Below are positions 1 to 10,475 of a stretch of 64,000 nt of DNA, one piece after another. The stretch is from Macrophomina tecta (lineage: Eukaryota; Ascomycota; Dothideomycetes; Botryosphaeriales; Botryosphaeriaceae): the NCBI GenBank assembly GCA_024180945.1, contig JAKSGN010000041.1, forward strand, positions 1,178,001-1,242,000, given 5' to 3'. The position numbers and the translations under genes were made by a program. The number at the start of each line of letters is the position of its first letter. The first letter of the stretch is position 1. Under the pieces are notes generated by a model. The model saw only the letters and a program-made list of their open reading frames with translations, was not told the origin of the DNA and made no database searches.

Positions 1-90
1 GACGAGAAAGAAAAATAGTCACAAAGTTTGGAGTCAGAGGGTGGAGGGGTGGAGAGGTTGCTTAGTCGGCAGAAGCTGCTCGAAAAAAAG

Positions 91-122
91 TACCGCACCC
101 GTGCAAAAGTCAGGGCGCACGG
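91..122 (+). repeat. Left terminal inverted repeat of the Tc1/mariner element
   Basis: 32 nt beginning TACCGCACCCGTGC. It is exactly the reverse complement of 1372-1403, with the TA target duplicate as the first two bases. Confidence 0.95.
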
Positions 123-180
123 ACGTGCACGAGTCAAAACAACAACGTACCCTCTTCATCCCTTGCCTCATTACACCACC

Positions 181-1267
181 ATGCAGCGCATCTTTGGACG
201 CGAAATTTCAGGCAATGCTAGGCAAAGGCATCAGCTTTCACATGATCAACGAGTTTCGGTTATTACACAATCGCAAGATGGTAAATCTGGGCGTCAAATT
301 GCCCGTGAGACTCGCTTCTCAGAACACGCAATTAGGAGCTGCATCAACCACTACAATACGACTGGCCAGATTGATCTAACACCTCGTACTGGCCGTCCCC
401 CAAAGTCAGCCTTCGCACGGAGCGCCAGATTATTCGTTTTGTTAACCGGTTCCCAAAACTTAAGCACAGCCAGGTGATTAAGCAACTCCAGTTATCTATC
501 CATAAAGATACGCTCAGGCGTATTCTACGCAAGAACCATATTACCAAATGGCGTGCAAAGAATCGGCCTTGGATCTCTCAAGCGAATGCCCGCATTCGGT
601 ACCAATATGCAAAGAAATACCGGTATAAGAGCTGGAGATGGTGGATGAGGGTTACGTTCGGTGATGAGTGCTCAGTTGAGCAGGGCTCTGGCCACGCACC
701 AAGCTGGGTTTTCCGTACGCCTGGCCAGCAAAAGTGGGACCAAAGCCGGCTTAATACACGGCCACTTGGCAAGAAGGCAAGATGTATGGTATGGGGTGGC
801 TTTTCAGGCCAGCTAGGGGTGTCTGATTTACACGTTATGGAGCGTGATTTGGACTCTCCTAGGCAAGGCTATACTGCCAAATCCTATATCAAAGTACTGG
901 AGGAACAGGTGCCAAGAAACTACGACTATGGTATGTACTGGTTACAAGATGGTGCTGGTATTCATCGGGCGAACCGGGTGAAGAAATGGCTGCGTGATCA
1001 CCAAATTAGGTGCATTACTCACCCCCATATTCGCCTGATCTGAACCTCCAGGAATACCTTTGGTGGCCACTAAAGATGAAGCTTCAAGAGATTGCGCCAT
1101 TTATTGAGCTTGAGAAGAATCCTGAGCGCGTGGAGGCATTACTAGCTGAGTGGTTACCTAGGGCATACGCATTGGTGGAAAAACCAAGCCTTAAAGCGCT
1201 TTGTAAAAGTATGCCACAACGGCTTGTAGATGTTATTCAAGCTGGTGGCTATCAAACTCGCTGGTAG
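181..1267 (+). pseudogene. Frameshifted Tc1-like transposase
   Basis: Three consecutive segments in different frames read as one transposase. Segment 181-about 408 is an N-terminal helix-turn-helix region with a GRPPK hinge. Segment about 409-1010 holds the first catalytic Asp (FGDECSVE) and the second (LQDGAGIH). Segment 1010-1267 holds SPDLNLQEYLW with the catalytic Glu. The frame switches near 405 and near 1010 each behave like a one-base loss, with no splice sites that could explain them. The spacing between the second Asp and the Glu is about 34-35 residues, as in DD34E Tc1 elements. As it stands no functional transposase can be made. Confidence 0.9.
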
Positions 1268-1371
1268 CCTAGCTTTATAAAGAATCAACTCTTACTGCAT
1301 TTGAGCAACTCCTTGTTGAATAATACGACTCCAAAGTATTGGTGTTGGTGGCAGGATAATTAGCGCCTTGG

Positions 1372-1403
1372 CCGTGCGCCCTGACTTTTGCACGGGTGCG
1401 GTA
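1372..1403 (-). repeat. Right terminal inverted repeat of the Tc1/mariner element
   Basis: Perfect reverse complement of 91-122, ending GCACGGGTGCGGTA. No mismatch between arms suggests recent activity or gene conversion. Confidence 0.95.
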
Positions 1404-1544
1404 GTTGACGGCGAATGACGAGGTTTTGCCCCGCGCCTCTTGCGGGCCGTGCGCGGCGGGCCCTCGAGCCTCAGCCCTACGACCTGCTGCTGGCATGTGA
1501 GGACCTTCCTCCAGGGCCTCAGTGAGATCTGGGGGTGTCGCTGA

Positions 1545-2213
1545 TCATTCGCTGCGCATGAGATCCATCAGATCAAGGCCGAAGCCCTTGGAGGAGCTGG
1601 TATCTTTTTTGCTGTTCGCGAGCAGCGCCTGCAGTCCTCCTTTTCGCGCCTTCGCTCTCTTCTTGCTGCTGGCGTTTGAAGCAGCTGGAGCTGGAGTCGC
1701 CGGCGCATCAGCTGGCGGCGCTGCATTTGATGCAGGAACAGACTTAGAACCTGTGGGGCGCGCAGAGCCTGCTCCAGCAGCCATTGAAGTCGCTGCCACC
1801 GACACCTTCATCGACTTCGGTGTGTTCATACGTGCCTTATTAGAGGCAATGGGTAACCGTGTTTTGCTTGAACAGCGCGAGCAAGAGTAGATTTTCATCT
1901 TACTGCTGGTGCTGCTCTTCGAGACCTTTGGCGTCTCGACCTTGCCACCCTTCCTTGTTGGTTTAGCGGGCGCGACCGCCTCCTGCTTTACCGTGCATGA
2001 TATTCCGGGGACCAGAATGGTGCCACAAGCGTTGCAGACATCTTTCTTCCGTGAAGGCGGGCCGGCGAGGTCATTCTCGGCCAGGAGGTAGCTGTATTGA
2101 GATTCCAAGAAGGACGAGGTTTCCGGGGACGCCAAGGCGAGAAGGTGGGCGGCTTCATCGAGATACTTCAGTCGTGCAGAAATTTCTCTCATTTCAGTCG
2201 CGCTTCTTTCCAT
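1545..2213 (-). CDS. RNase P/RNase MRP subunit, Rpr2/Snm1/Rpp21 family
   Basis: A 222-residue protein. An N-terminal helical stretch (about 10-30, ARLKYLDEAAHLL) precedes a zinc-ribbon formed by CNAC (Cys60, Cys63), a conserved LVPGISC turn (Cys73) and CSRC (Cys111, Cys114). This arrangement is typical of the Rpr2/Rpp21/Snm1 family, which binds RNA in the nuclear RNase P (tRNA 5' processing) or RNase MRP (rRNA processing) ribonucleoprotein. The C-terminal half is a low-complexity Lys/Ala/Ser tail ending in a hydrophobic patch. I chose the ATG at 2213. The frame stays open further upstream, but without an ATG and towards the divergent DBR1 gene. RPR2 and SNM1 cannot be told apart by eye. Confidence 0.8.
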   Translation of the reverse strand: MERSATEMREISARLKYLDEAAHLLALASPETSSFLESQYSYLLAENDLAGPPSRKKDVCNACGTILVPGISCTVKQEAVAPAKPTRKGGKVETPKVSKSSTSSKMKIYSCSRCSSKTRLPIASNKARMNTPKSMKVSVAATSMAAGAGSARPTGSKSVPASNAAPPADAPATPAPAASNASSKKRAKARKGGLQALLANSKKDTSSSKGFGLDLMDLMRSE

Positions 2214-2371
2214 GGTGATGCGGAGCAGAGGTGTTGGCTCGGAGAAGGCGCTCGGCTGAAAGTTGTGCTCCGCCAAAAGCGCGCGAGCACGTGCAGACAC
2301 CCTACACCTCGCGTCGTCTCTCTTTTCCCCCGCGACTCGACTCCGCCTGCGCTCTTCGTCCAGCTGCAACT
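2214..2371. promoter_or_regulatory. Short bidirectional promoter between RPR2-like gene and DBR1
   Basis: Only 158 bp separate the two divergent start codons (2213 minus, 2372 plus), so both promoters must share this interval. I see no clear TATA box. It is GC-rich, typical of housekeeping genes. Confidence 0.55.
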
Positions 2372-4149
2372 ATGACTGGTGGGCCCGCGCAGAATGCCCT
2401 GCGCGTCGCCGTTGAGGGATGCGTACGTGCATGTCTGCCCACACGTACTCATTGTCATTAACGAGCTTTACAGGGCCACGGCACTCTCCATTCCATCTAC
2501 GCCTCTGTCACGAGGGCCTGTGAGGCCAAGGGCTGGCCCGGTGTGGATCTTCTCATTATCGGTGGCGATTTCCAGGTAGAGCATACTCTGGCACACCCCA
2601 AGTCAGGCTGTGGCACTGACACGCACAGGCAGTCCGCAATGCCTACGACCTGAACTGCATGTCAGTGCCCAAGAAATACCGCGAAATCGGCGACTTCCAC
2701 GAGTACTACTCCGGCGCCCGCAAAGCACCCTATCTCACCATATTCATCGCCGGCAACCATGAAGCGAGCAATCACCTGTTCGAGCTCTTTTACGGTGGCT
2801 GGGTCGCGCCGAACATGTATTATATGGGCGCAGCGAATGTCCTGCGCCTTGGCCCTTTGCGCATTGCCGGACTCTCTGGTATCTGGAAGGGCTACAACTA
2901 CAGAAAGCCGCATCATGAGCGCCTGCCGTATTCTGAGAACGACATCAAGAGCGCTTATCACGTCCGCGAATTCGACACCAGGAAGCTGATGCAGATCAGG
3001 ACACAGGTAGATGTAGGCCTGAGCCATGATTGGCCAAAGGGCATCGAGTGGAAGGGTGACTTCAAGACCCTTTTCCGCAGGAAGGACCAATTCGAGGCGG
3101 ACGCAAAGAACGGAACCCTTGGTAGCGCGGCAGCCAAGTATGTGCTGGATCGTCTACGGCCACCTCACTGGTTCAGTGCGCATCTGCACATCAAGTATCC
3201 CGCCATTGTCAAACACCAGGATCACAGCGTTGCCACAGCTTCGACCACTGGACCTGCGGCCTCGACTCCTGAGGCAAAGCCGCAGAAAAACATGGAGGAG
3301 ATTGACCTAGACATGGAAGATGAAGCTGAGGCGCCCCTGACAGAAACCAGTCCTATTGTTTCCACAGATATCGATCCTGCCTCTGCAGCGAACGCAGACG
3401 AGATCAAGCTTGGTATAGATGGTGATTCCCTGACCGCTGCATCGGAGGTACCGGAAGAGTTGAGGGCGAAACTACCCGCGTCATTCACCACCCCTCGCAA
3501 GCCGGAAACGCTCCCATTCCCAGATAGCATCAGCAACAAGACAACCAAATTCCTGGCCTTAGACAAATGTCTCCCCAACAGAGACTTCTTGCAAGTCCTC
3601 GAAATCGAATCAACTACCTCCAATTCCACCTTTGAGCGCCCTCTACGTCTGGAATACGACAAGGAGTGGCTTGCCATTACCCGTGTCTTCGCGAACGATC
3701 TCGTTGTCGGCGACCATGACGCCGAGGTCCCTCCAGATATGGGCGATGCACACTATCGCCCGCTCATCGAGAAGGAAGAGGCTTGGGTTGAGGAACATGT
3801 CCTTAAGGCTGGCAAGATGGTCATTCCGGAGGACTTTGCAATTACGGCGCCTGTCTACGAGCCTGAGTATGGCCCTCATGTCGATGGCCAGCCGATGGAG
3901 TACACCAATCCGCATACCAAGGCTTTCTGCGAAATGCTGCAGATTCCGAACCCTTTCGATATCTCGGACGAGGAGAGGGCCGCGAGGATGGCAAAGGGTC
4001 CGAGGGAGGACGAACCGCGGTTTGGGGGTGGTAACCGTGGCGGTAGCCGTGGTGGAGGCTTCAGGGGTGGAAGAGGCAGAGGTGGTGGTGGTGGTCGCGG
4101 AAGGGGACGGGCTGGTGGAAGGGGAAGGGGCAGGGGACGAGGAAACTAG
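2372..4149 (+). CDS. DBR1: RNA lariat debranching enzyme
   Basis: Model join(2372..2422, 2474..2575, 2629..4149), 557 residues. The introns begin GTACGT and GTAGAG and both are phase 0. Dbr1 hydrolyses the 2'-5' branch bond of excised intron lariats in the nucleus. All eight metal/active-site ligands of the family are visible: Cys17 and His19 (EGCGHG), Asp49 (GGDFQ), Asn94-His95 (AGNHE), His184 (SHDWP), His236 and His238 (SAHLH). Cys17 marks Dbr1 off from other metallophosphoesterases and lies at the end of exon 1. The Dbr1 C-terminal domain follows (about 330-490). The last 40 residues are an Arg/Gly-rich RGG-like tail, common in RNA-binding proteins. An acidic linker lies at about 270-340. 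Confidence 0.95.
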
Positions 4150-4764
4150 CGGAGGCTTGCTAGCTTCGCAGGTATCATATTTCAAGCGTAAGTAACCTGT
4201 CTTGTTCAACGCTTCGCTTACGATATGGCTTTAAACCAACACAATGGAAACATCCGGACACCAACAAATAAAAATAGTCTGCTACTGCTTGCCTTGAGAA
4301 CACAACATACATCAAAAAGAAGGCGGATTGCTTTTTATTTTATTTTATTTTTTCTTTAAAAAAAGCGTAACATCAGTCGGCAGGGTTAGATTTACAAATA
4401 AATGTATTTGTGTCTGCACCACCCCTGCAACTGCGCGTCAGCCTGGGTGAGAGAGGTCGATGTACGGTGGGTTGGTGTACCGATATTCAAGACGGCAGGC
4501 TGCCCTCAGTGTCGCCTTTTGCATTTGTCTTCTATCTGTGTGATCAAGCAGAGACGGGTAACTTAGAAGTGGAGGATTTTTTTATAGCCTTATTTGAGTA
4601 ATACAAATATGCGCTTGCTAACATAAACATTACGGTCAACCAACCTGAAGCCAGGGATCGATGCACTAAGTCCTCAAACATACGTCCACTGCAAATGAAA
4701 GTAGATCTCAAAAACCGCCCTGCATGGATACATCCAGAAACTTAAGTCTCTGTGCCAGACCACT
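4150..4764. other. Intergenic, convergent 3' ends of DBR1 and the C2H2 gene
   Basis: No gene seen. It contains an A/T-rich tract near 4331-4365 (repeated TTTTA then an A run) that would suit 3'-end formation of DBR1. Confidence 0.5.
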
Positions 4765-6450
4765 TCAATCGACAACCATATCCGCCTCCTCCAGCCCACC
4801 CTCCTCCATGCTCCCCAACCGCCGGAGCGCCTCCTCGATCTCATCCAACGCCCGCTGCACGCCCTCGATCTCGCCCGCACACAACAGCGTCTCCAGAGAA
4901 TGCGCCAGCCCGCTCCACGCGCCAAAATCCTGCTTCCGCTTCGACTTGGTCGGTGGCAGCCGCACGTACTCGGGATACCTCAGGAACCGCGGCGTATGAT
5001 TATACATCACTAGGTGCGCCTTCAATTGCGCGACAGTCGGATACGTCTTCCAGTGGGGCGCGCAAAGCGGGCACTTCAGCTTCAATCTTTTCCCGCTCCC
5101 CACCACATCGCCCTGCCCATCGCCATGCCCCGCCTGCTGTTGTTCTTCCTGCTCCCGGACCTGCCGCTCGCATAGCTCGAAAACCTCCTTGTCGGACAAC
5201 GCGTCGCACGGGTTCCGCGGCGTCGGCCTGAAGTGGTACTGCTCCAGCACGAAGCGCTCCAGCGCGCCGCCGCGCAGCGCGTCGTTGAGGTCGGCCAGGG
5301 TGATGCCCGACCCGCACTGCGACGCCTCGAGGTGGTGCAGCAGGCCCGACACGCTGGCGAAGCTGTGCGCGTTCCCGTCGTCGCCGTCCCCGGCGGCGGC
5401 CAGGTTGCACGACCGCGTGAAGGGGCAGCGGACCTGCGTGAAGGGATCGTGCCAGCCGCGAGTGCGGTGGTCGTGCAGCGTCTTGGGCGAGGTGAACTCG
5501 GTGCCGCAGACGCGGCAGCGCAGGCTGAGGTGGAGGAAGTTTTTGCCCGACTTGAAGCCGCCCTTGTAGACGGGCGGGTGGGTAGGGTCGGCGGTGGGGA
5601 GGCGGTCGGGGCCCGGGGTCAGGCGCTCGTCCAGAGCGTCCTGGAAGACGGTGGCGCGGTCCACGCGGTGCGTGTCGAGCAGGTGCTGGCGCAGGCGGTC
5701 GGGCGTCATGAAGTGCTCGCCGCAGGCGGCGCAGTGGCAGTGGCCTGTTGCGCGCTGGTGCCGCATCAGGCGCGCCTCGCAGATGAATATGCGGTGGCAC
5801 GCGATGCACGGGTGGTGCATGAAGAGCTGGTGCTGCCACATCTCGTCCCAGGTGTCGTAGTCGCGCCCGCAGTTGCAGCAAGTAAAGACGGTCGTGGCCG
5901 GGTCGTAGCTGTCGCGCGGCGGCCCATACTTGTCCTCGAAGACGCGGCCGCACTCGCAGCGGAGGGGCGGCTCGTCGCTGCTGCCGTCGTCTAGGAGTTG
6001 GCCGCCGCAAGGGCAGAGGACTTCGTTGAGCGTGTCGCTTTCTATTGCACTTGTCTTCAGGGATCCCTTCTTCGTGTCGCGGTAGCCGACGTGCTCTTCC
6101 AGGCGCTGGTGTGATCGGAGGTGTTGAGTAGAGCCAAATATCCTGTCACATGTGCATCGGACGAAGTGTACTGCCTCGTAGCGGTGACGGTGCAGTTCCG
6201 GGTAGCTTGAGAAATTCTCCCCACAAACACAGGCGCCGTGACCCGTGGCCTTCTGATGTGTTCGCATGTTCTTGAGCTCTTTGAAGTATCGACCGCACAC
6301 GCATTTGTGCTCGTATATCTCGACTTCCGGGTGGATTTCATGGAAATGCGTTTTAGCCGAGATCCCTGAGAGGCATGGTCCTTGAGGAGCATCTTCAGAC
6401 TGCAGTGGAATAAAATCCGCCATCATCTCGTCTTCTGGCTGTAGTGCCAT
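4765..6450 (-). CDS. C2H2-type multi-zinc-finger protein
   Basis: Intronless, 561 residues from the ATG at 6450. The frame stays open to 6528 with another ATG at 6507, so the start is uncertain. It carries a string of C2H2-like fingers. Three tightly spaced ones lie at about 48-71, 74-95 and 99-120, with an unusual CxC spacing (HKCVCGR, ACVCGEN, RCTCDRI). More lie at about 190-213 (CCNC), 215-237 (CIAC), 238-261 (CAAC) and near 300-325 (CRVC), plus a C-terminal CPLC finger. Two CxCG pairs (CPCGG, RCECG) look like partial fingers. Fungal proteins of this shape are presumed nucleic-acid binding. No target or pathway can be read from the sequence. Confidence 0.8.
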   Translation of the reverse strand: MALQPEDEMMADFIPLQSEDAPQGPCLSGISAKTHFHEIHPEVEIYEHKCVCGRYFKELKNMRTHQKATGHGACVCGENFSSYPELHRHRYEAVHFVRCTCDRIFGSTQHLRSHQRLEEHVGYRDTKKGSLKTSAIESDTLNEVLCPCGGQLLDDGSSDEPPLRCECGRVFEDKYGPPRDSYDPATTVFTCCNCGRDYDTWDEMWQHQLFMHHPCIACHRIFICEARLMRHQRATGHCHCAACGEHFMTPDRLRQHLLDTHRVDRATVFQDALDERLTPGPDRLPTADPTHPPVYKGGFKSGKNFLHLSLRCRVCGTEFTSPKTLHDHRTRGWHDPFTQVRCPFTRSCNLAAAGDGDDGNAHSFASVSGLLHHLEASQCGSGITLADLNDALRGGALERFVLEQYHFRPTPRNPCDALSDKEVFELCERQVREQEEQQQAGHGDGQGDVVGSGKRLKLKCPLCAPHWKTYPTVAQLKAHLVMYNHTPRFLRYPEYVRLPPTKSKRKQDFGAWSGLAHSLETLLCAGEIEGVQRALDEIEEALRRLGSMEEGGLEEADMVVD

Positions 6451-7097
6451 GGTGAGTAGCTTCTGGTTGAATGATATGCAGCGGTGACAGAAGCAGAGAG
6501 ATCTCATTAGTGAAAGTGCCGGAAGCACTAGATAAGCTTCAAGCTCAGAAAAATATGACTCGAAGAGAATTTCAGGCCGCTTTTCAGCTCCTGCAGACGA
6601 GTGTCAGATTCTAGCTGAACTTCCGCATTTAGGCACAGAATCTTGAAATCCTTAGAGAGGCTGGTTGATGACTCAGAGCATCGTAAATGCGGGTTCGTAT
6701 ATGTAGTTGGAGAGGACGCGGCCCGAGCAGCAGACACCCATGAGAAAGCCGAAAGATGGCATGGATCAGCGGCTAATTGTCGGAGACTGTCTGCATGACG
6801 TAATTGAGCTTCACTGCTGTCACTGGTCAGCTTAGAATGGACAAAGCTCATCTACACAAACTAAGTAGTAATCCAGTGCTTTTCTCGTCATCTATATCTT
6901 AGAGAATCCGAGTCAAGGCCCGGGAGCTATATGGTTTTAAGAAGATCGAAAAGAAATTTAGTCAGCAAATGATACTGCTGGTACTCAGCGTCAAATTGGG
7001 CGTGGAATGCGATAAATTAGTGCAAAAGTAAAAAGAAGGAAGAAGAGAAGAAGGATGAGGTGGGAAGGCTCGGTGAATATAAAAAAAGTCCTGGTCA
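6451..7097. other. Intergenic, no gene recognised
   Basis: Upstream of the C2H2 gene and downstream of the lipase remnant. A minus-strand frame (6528-6851, 107 codons) has no recognisable similarity and was not called. Confidence 0.4.
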
Positions 7098-7907
7098 TTA
7101 GTATGCTTCATACGCTTTAAGAGGCCGTTCGGCATGGAGCTTGATCGGATATGCGAGGATAGCTGCGCCTGCAACCGGAATGATACCTGAGAATCGTGTT
7201 AGAATAGAGCCTCCTTCATGAATCGTTACGAATGCGGACCTTCAGTAGAAACCACATCGGTCAAACTTAGACCATCAGTCGCGAGCTGCTGGCAGAGACC
7301 GTCCGTGTCGATTCTACTTGTCTGGCTTGGACCATCATTGACAAGAGCATCCTTCCTTTGTTGCATGGATAAGGTTAGCTAACGGAGTTTACTTGGGCAT
7401 CATCCAGCATGAATCCGGGAATGTTCAGCCAGACTGGATCGGCATAGTCAACGCCAGTAAGGAGCGGAATGAAGTTACTGCCGAAGGTCTCGCCGCCCTT
7501 TGCTCCTGTTCCCGGAACAAGGACGGCAGGAGGCTTCATGCCGTATGTGAATATTGCCACAAAGATCGGTGGGCGTAGGTGTGAAGATATCTTGGACAAG
7601 GGTGATGACCTCTACTGTAATTTAGCCTCGAATCATGCTGCTGGGCTGTGAACTCACCATCAATATCTGCGGGGGAGTTTGTCGGAGCAGTCGCAGCGAT
7701 ATCGTGTAGAATGTCATTGAAGACTGCCGCCGCCGCAGTCACGTCACCATTGACGCCGGTAGCCACTCCATCGACAAGGCTCTCCACGGGGTTGAGCAGG
7801 CCTCCGATGAGGTCTATGTCATCAAGCGGTCGTGTAGGGGTTGGTGCAGCGGAGGACCCGCGCATAAAAATACCGGCTACTACCGCCAATCCTATTAGAC
7901 TGTGCAT
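7098..7907 (-). pseudogene. CALB-type secreted lipase, catalytic core deleted
   Basis: The start at 7907 gives a convincing signal peptide (MHSLIGLAVVAGIF then SSAAPTPT), and a normal GTGAGT intron starts at 7657. The conserved N-terminal block of Candida antarctica lipase B-like fungal lipases follows (VLVPGTGAKGGETF, then DPVWLNIPGFMLDDAQVNS at about 7380-7535). The frame then jumps to the family's C-terminal tail. In that tail GPSQTSRI and LSLTDVVSTEG are followed, after a phase-1 intron (GTCCGC..CTCAG), by IIPVAGAAILAYP and a stop at 7098. The middle of the protein, which carries the catalytic Ser, Asp and His, is missing. A second loss or frame break lies before FTYGMKPP near 7545. It cannot encode an active lipase. 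Confidence 0.8.
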
Positions 7908-7976
7908 TGTGAAAAAGGAGCGAGCGGAAACACGAGATAAGAAGAAGCTCACTCTGCAGGACTGAGCACCGAGACG

Positions 7977-7983
7977 TTTTATA
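7977..7983 (-). promoter_or_regulatory. TATA box of the lipase pseudogene
   Basis: TATAAAA on the minus strand, 70 bp before the ATG. The promoter element has survived the decay of the gene. Confidence 0.5.
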
Positions 7984-9090
7984 CATTATTACCGTAGCAA
8001 CAGCCATCAAGCGCCGCCATCAAGCCCTGGCGTCTGATCAGCACACTTCCATGGCTGGCATTCAGGCGTGAATAACGGGAAATGGTCGAATTTGGATTAC
8101 CCGCAGTGGAGACGCTGCCCAATGCAGCATCGGGGAGCTAATGTGCTGGCAGAGAGATCGGAGCCTCTTGGAGCATGGCGTATTATTAGACAGGCGCTTT
8201 TACGGATTCGGCAAAAGTGGAGAATCCGGTGGTGCTTAATTTGGGGCGGCCTCAAGCCAGCCGCTGATCCCTCTTTCATCCATGGTTAGCACATCTTCTC
8301 GGGGAGCTTATGTCCGGCAAAAGATATAGGCATGACGACACGCTTGCTGCTGGTAAGGAGCCGGCTGAGTCGTCGTGCCGCTCAACACCATCGCATGCCG
8401 AGGTATTGACAACAGTCCAGGCCGCTTGCTAAATGGCTGATCGGCATTTGAGGAGGATCGCAGAAGCGCCCCAAGCATTGCAACCAAGGCGAATGCGTCG
8501 TGTAACTGGGAGAGTGGGCAAGAGCGACGCATTAAGCTACGCCCTTTCGTCTAGACGAATGTTGGGAAGTTTCGTGTCTAGTGTTTGCACTGTTGTTAAA
8601 ATGGAACTCGGACAGGAGCAGGCCTGGAACGGAACTGAATAGCCCGGCTGGCAATCGGGCCCAGCAGGCAGGATGGGTTCAAAGAGTGGATAGAGGAGAG
8701 TGGGTGAGATGGAAACGTTGACGCGACGGCCGGAAGCGCGACGCGGCATCTGGCAGCCCTAAGCACTATCTGCTAAATATTATGCTTCCTCCCTTTTTTT
8801 TTTCTTTTTCTTTTTTTTTTAACAAGCTCAGCCAAATCTTTAGGTAACTATGTTACGAGAGATCCAGATAGGATCATGGAAAGCCCCTCCCATCTGGTTC
8901 CAATTGCAATTCATTCACGAATCATGTGATCACAATTCGTGTAATCAAATAGGTACCGCAATTTCTTCCCACAGATCTCCACTCACATCCACCCGGGTCC
9001 GAGACCTTCTCAAGTTGTCTCCAATATTGCAAGTTTTACCTTTCCCAACAATACCTTTCACCCAACTTTTTCATCAAACACCAGGCGAAG
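7984..9090. other. Intergenic, no gene recognised
   Basis: Only short unrelated frames on both strands. A T-rich low-complexity tract occupies about 8791-8820. Confidence 0.4.
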
Positions 9091-10475
9091 TCACATCCTC
9101 ATCGCGAAACAGCACCCCAATAACTCCGTCCATCTCTTCCCCCCGTCATCCAAATCCCTGTAAACTGGATGTTCATGGTCATCCACTAACCCATGCGGCC
9201 AAATAGCGACGGCGCAAAACTCATGATCACCACAACCGCGGCACTCCTTCCAGATCGACCAGCTCAGATAGCCCATGAGATTCTTTATGCGGGTCGTAAT
9301 TGTGTCCGCCTCCTTGTCATCAAGAGATGACTTCAATTCCAAGCATATCTTCCTAGTTATTGCGTACATTACACGAAAGGGAAGGCTGTTGCTTTGTGGC
9401 ACCGGCAGGGATGAATTGCCTTGAACAGCGATGCAGTTCTTGGGATCGGTCTTCGGCATCAAAGTCCACGAATACCTCCAGGATATCTTTGATGTGCTTT
9501 TGAAGGCTTCCTTTGCTCGAAAGTCTACCTGAAGCTAGATACCTCAACTCATGAACATGCCTCTGAACGTGCAGCCAGTTGATCGTTCTATTGGCCGGGT
9601 CCCGCGTCATGACCAACGTGTTGATATTTCTGCCGAATGGCTCGAGCAGAGCGGAAGGTAAAGTTTTACTCTCGGTAACTCGCTGCTCTCGGGGAGAATA
9701 GGTCCAGATTATACGCGTATGCCGTGACAAAGTCCTCGAAGTTGACCACAACACGGCCACCACCGATCCCATGGTAACGGTCACTGGCAGTTTAGAGGAG
9801 ACCAGCTGGTTTTCCTCCCCTGTTTGGCGGTCCGCGATTGCCAATCTGGCTCTTCTCAGACCTTGCTCTCGTGCTGCGGACAGGAGTCAAGTCCGGATCG
9901 AAGGAGCAAAGGATGATCTCAAAGGCACCTGCCATGCGAATGACTTCGTCTATGCAGCTACTACACGGTTCGGGAGACATTTTGCAGACACATTCCGCGC
10001 GAGGGGATTCTTGGCTAACTCCGCCTTTCTCCAAAGTGTTGTCCAGCATAGTCATGTCAAGAGAATTAAGTGTCCTAAGTTTGCTTTTCGCCGCTGACGT
10101 TGCACCGACATACAGCAAGTTGATTTGGTTGGTCGTAGCGTAAGTATGCAGCCAGCCAGAATTGTTTTCCTTATCCCCGTGTACTTGTTGCAGGGGCTGT
10201 TCAACCCTTCCGTACATCGGCGACAGATGCGGACGATCGTCGTCATGGCGAGGGCGATCTATCGGCGGTCGACCACCTCTGGCAGAAATCATGAGATGTT
10301 GGGAATAAAAAGCCGGAAACTCTGTTCCATTGATAGGCTGTGACAGAGGGCTGCCGTGGTAGAGGAGGATTCTTTCTGGCACTGTGGTCAGGAAAAAGGA
10401 CATGCCATTATGGTTCAGAGATGAGCTCCACTGGCGTATGGGATGATTGGATAGCGTTGAATATGCGGTTCGCAT
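9091..10475 (-). pseudogene. Fungal-specific conserved gene, frame-disrupted
   Basis: Four segments read as one protein of a fungal family I recognise only by pattern. They are: VPERILLYHG with NLLYVGATSA and MAGAFEIILC (about 9862-10475); HGIGGGRVVVNFEDFVTAYA after a plausible intron 9784-9861 (GTCTGA..CCAG, phase 2); LRYLASG to RCSRQF (about 9405-9629); and an ending rich in WKECRGCG and AVAIWPHG (9091 to about 9400). The change near 9670 could be a 40-nt intron (9630-9669, GTAAAA..GCAG). The change near 9400 has no room for an intron and looks like a one-base indel. Function is unknown. The true 5' end may lie upstream in an unseen exon. Alternatively the indel is a sequencing error and the gene is live. 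Confidence 0.6.

Larger units (their letters stand above)
91..1403 (+). mobile_element. Tc1/mariner-type DNA transposon, transposase broken
   Basis: The element is bounded by a perfect 32-nt inverted repeat (91-122 against 1372-1403). The outermost two bases of each arm are TA, so the element proper is 93-1401 with a TA target-site duplication, as expected for the Tc1/mariner superfamily. It encloses a transposase of DD34E type in three reading frames. The ends look competent while the gene is broken, so it could only move with transposase supplied in trans. The family assignment rests on the TA duplication, the size (about 1.3 kb) and recognisable catalytic motifs. Confidence 0.93.

Noticed and set aside
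5000..6010. 336-codon minus frame inside the C2H2 gene, plus long plus frames opposite it
   Set aside because: Shadow frames of a GC-rich coding region. Arg/Pro-rich with no motif, while the third frame shows clear zinc fingers.
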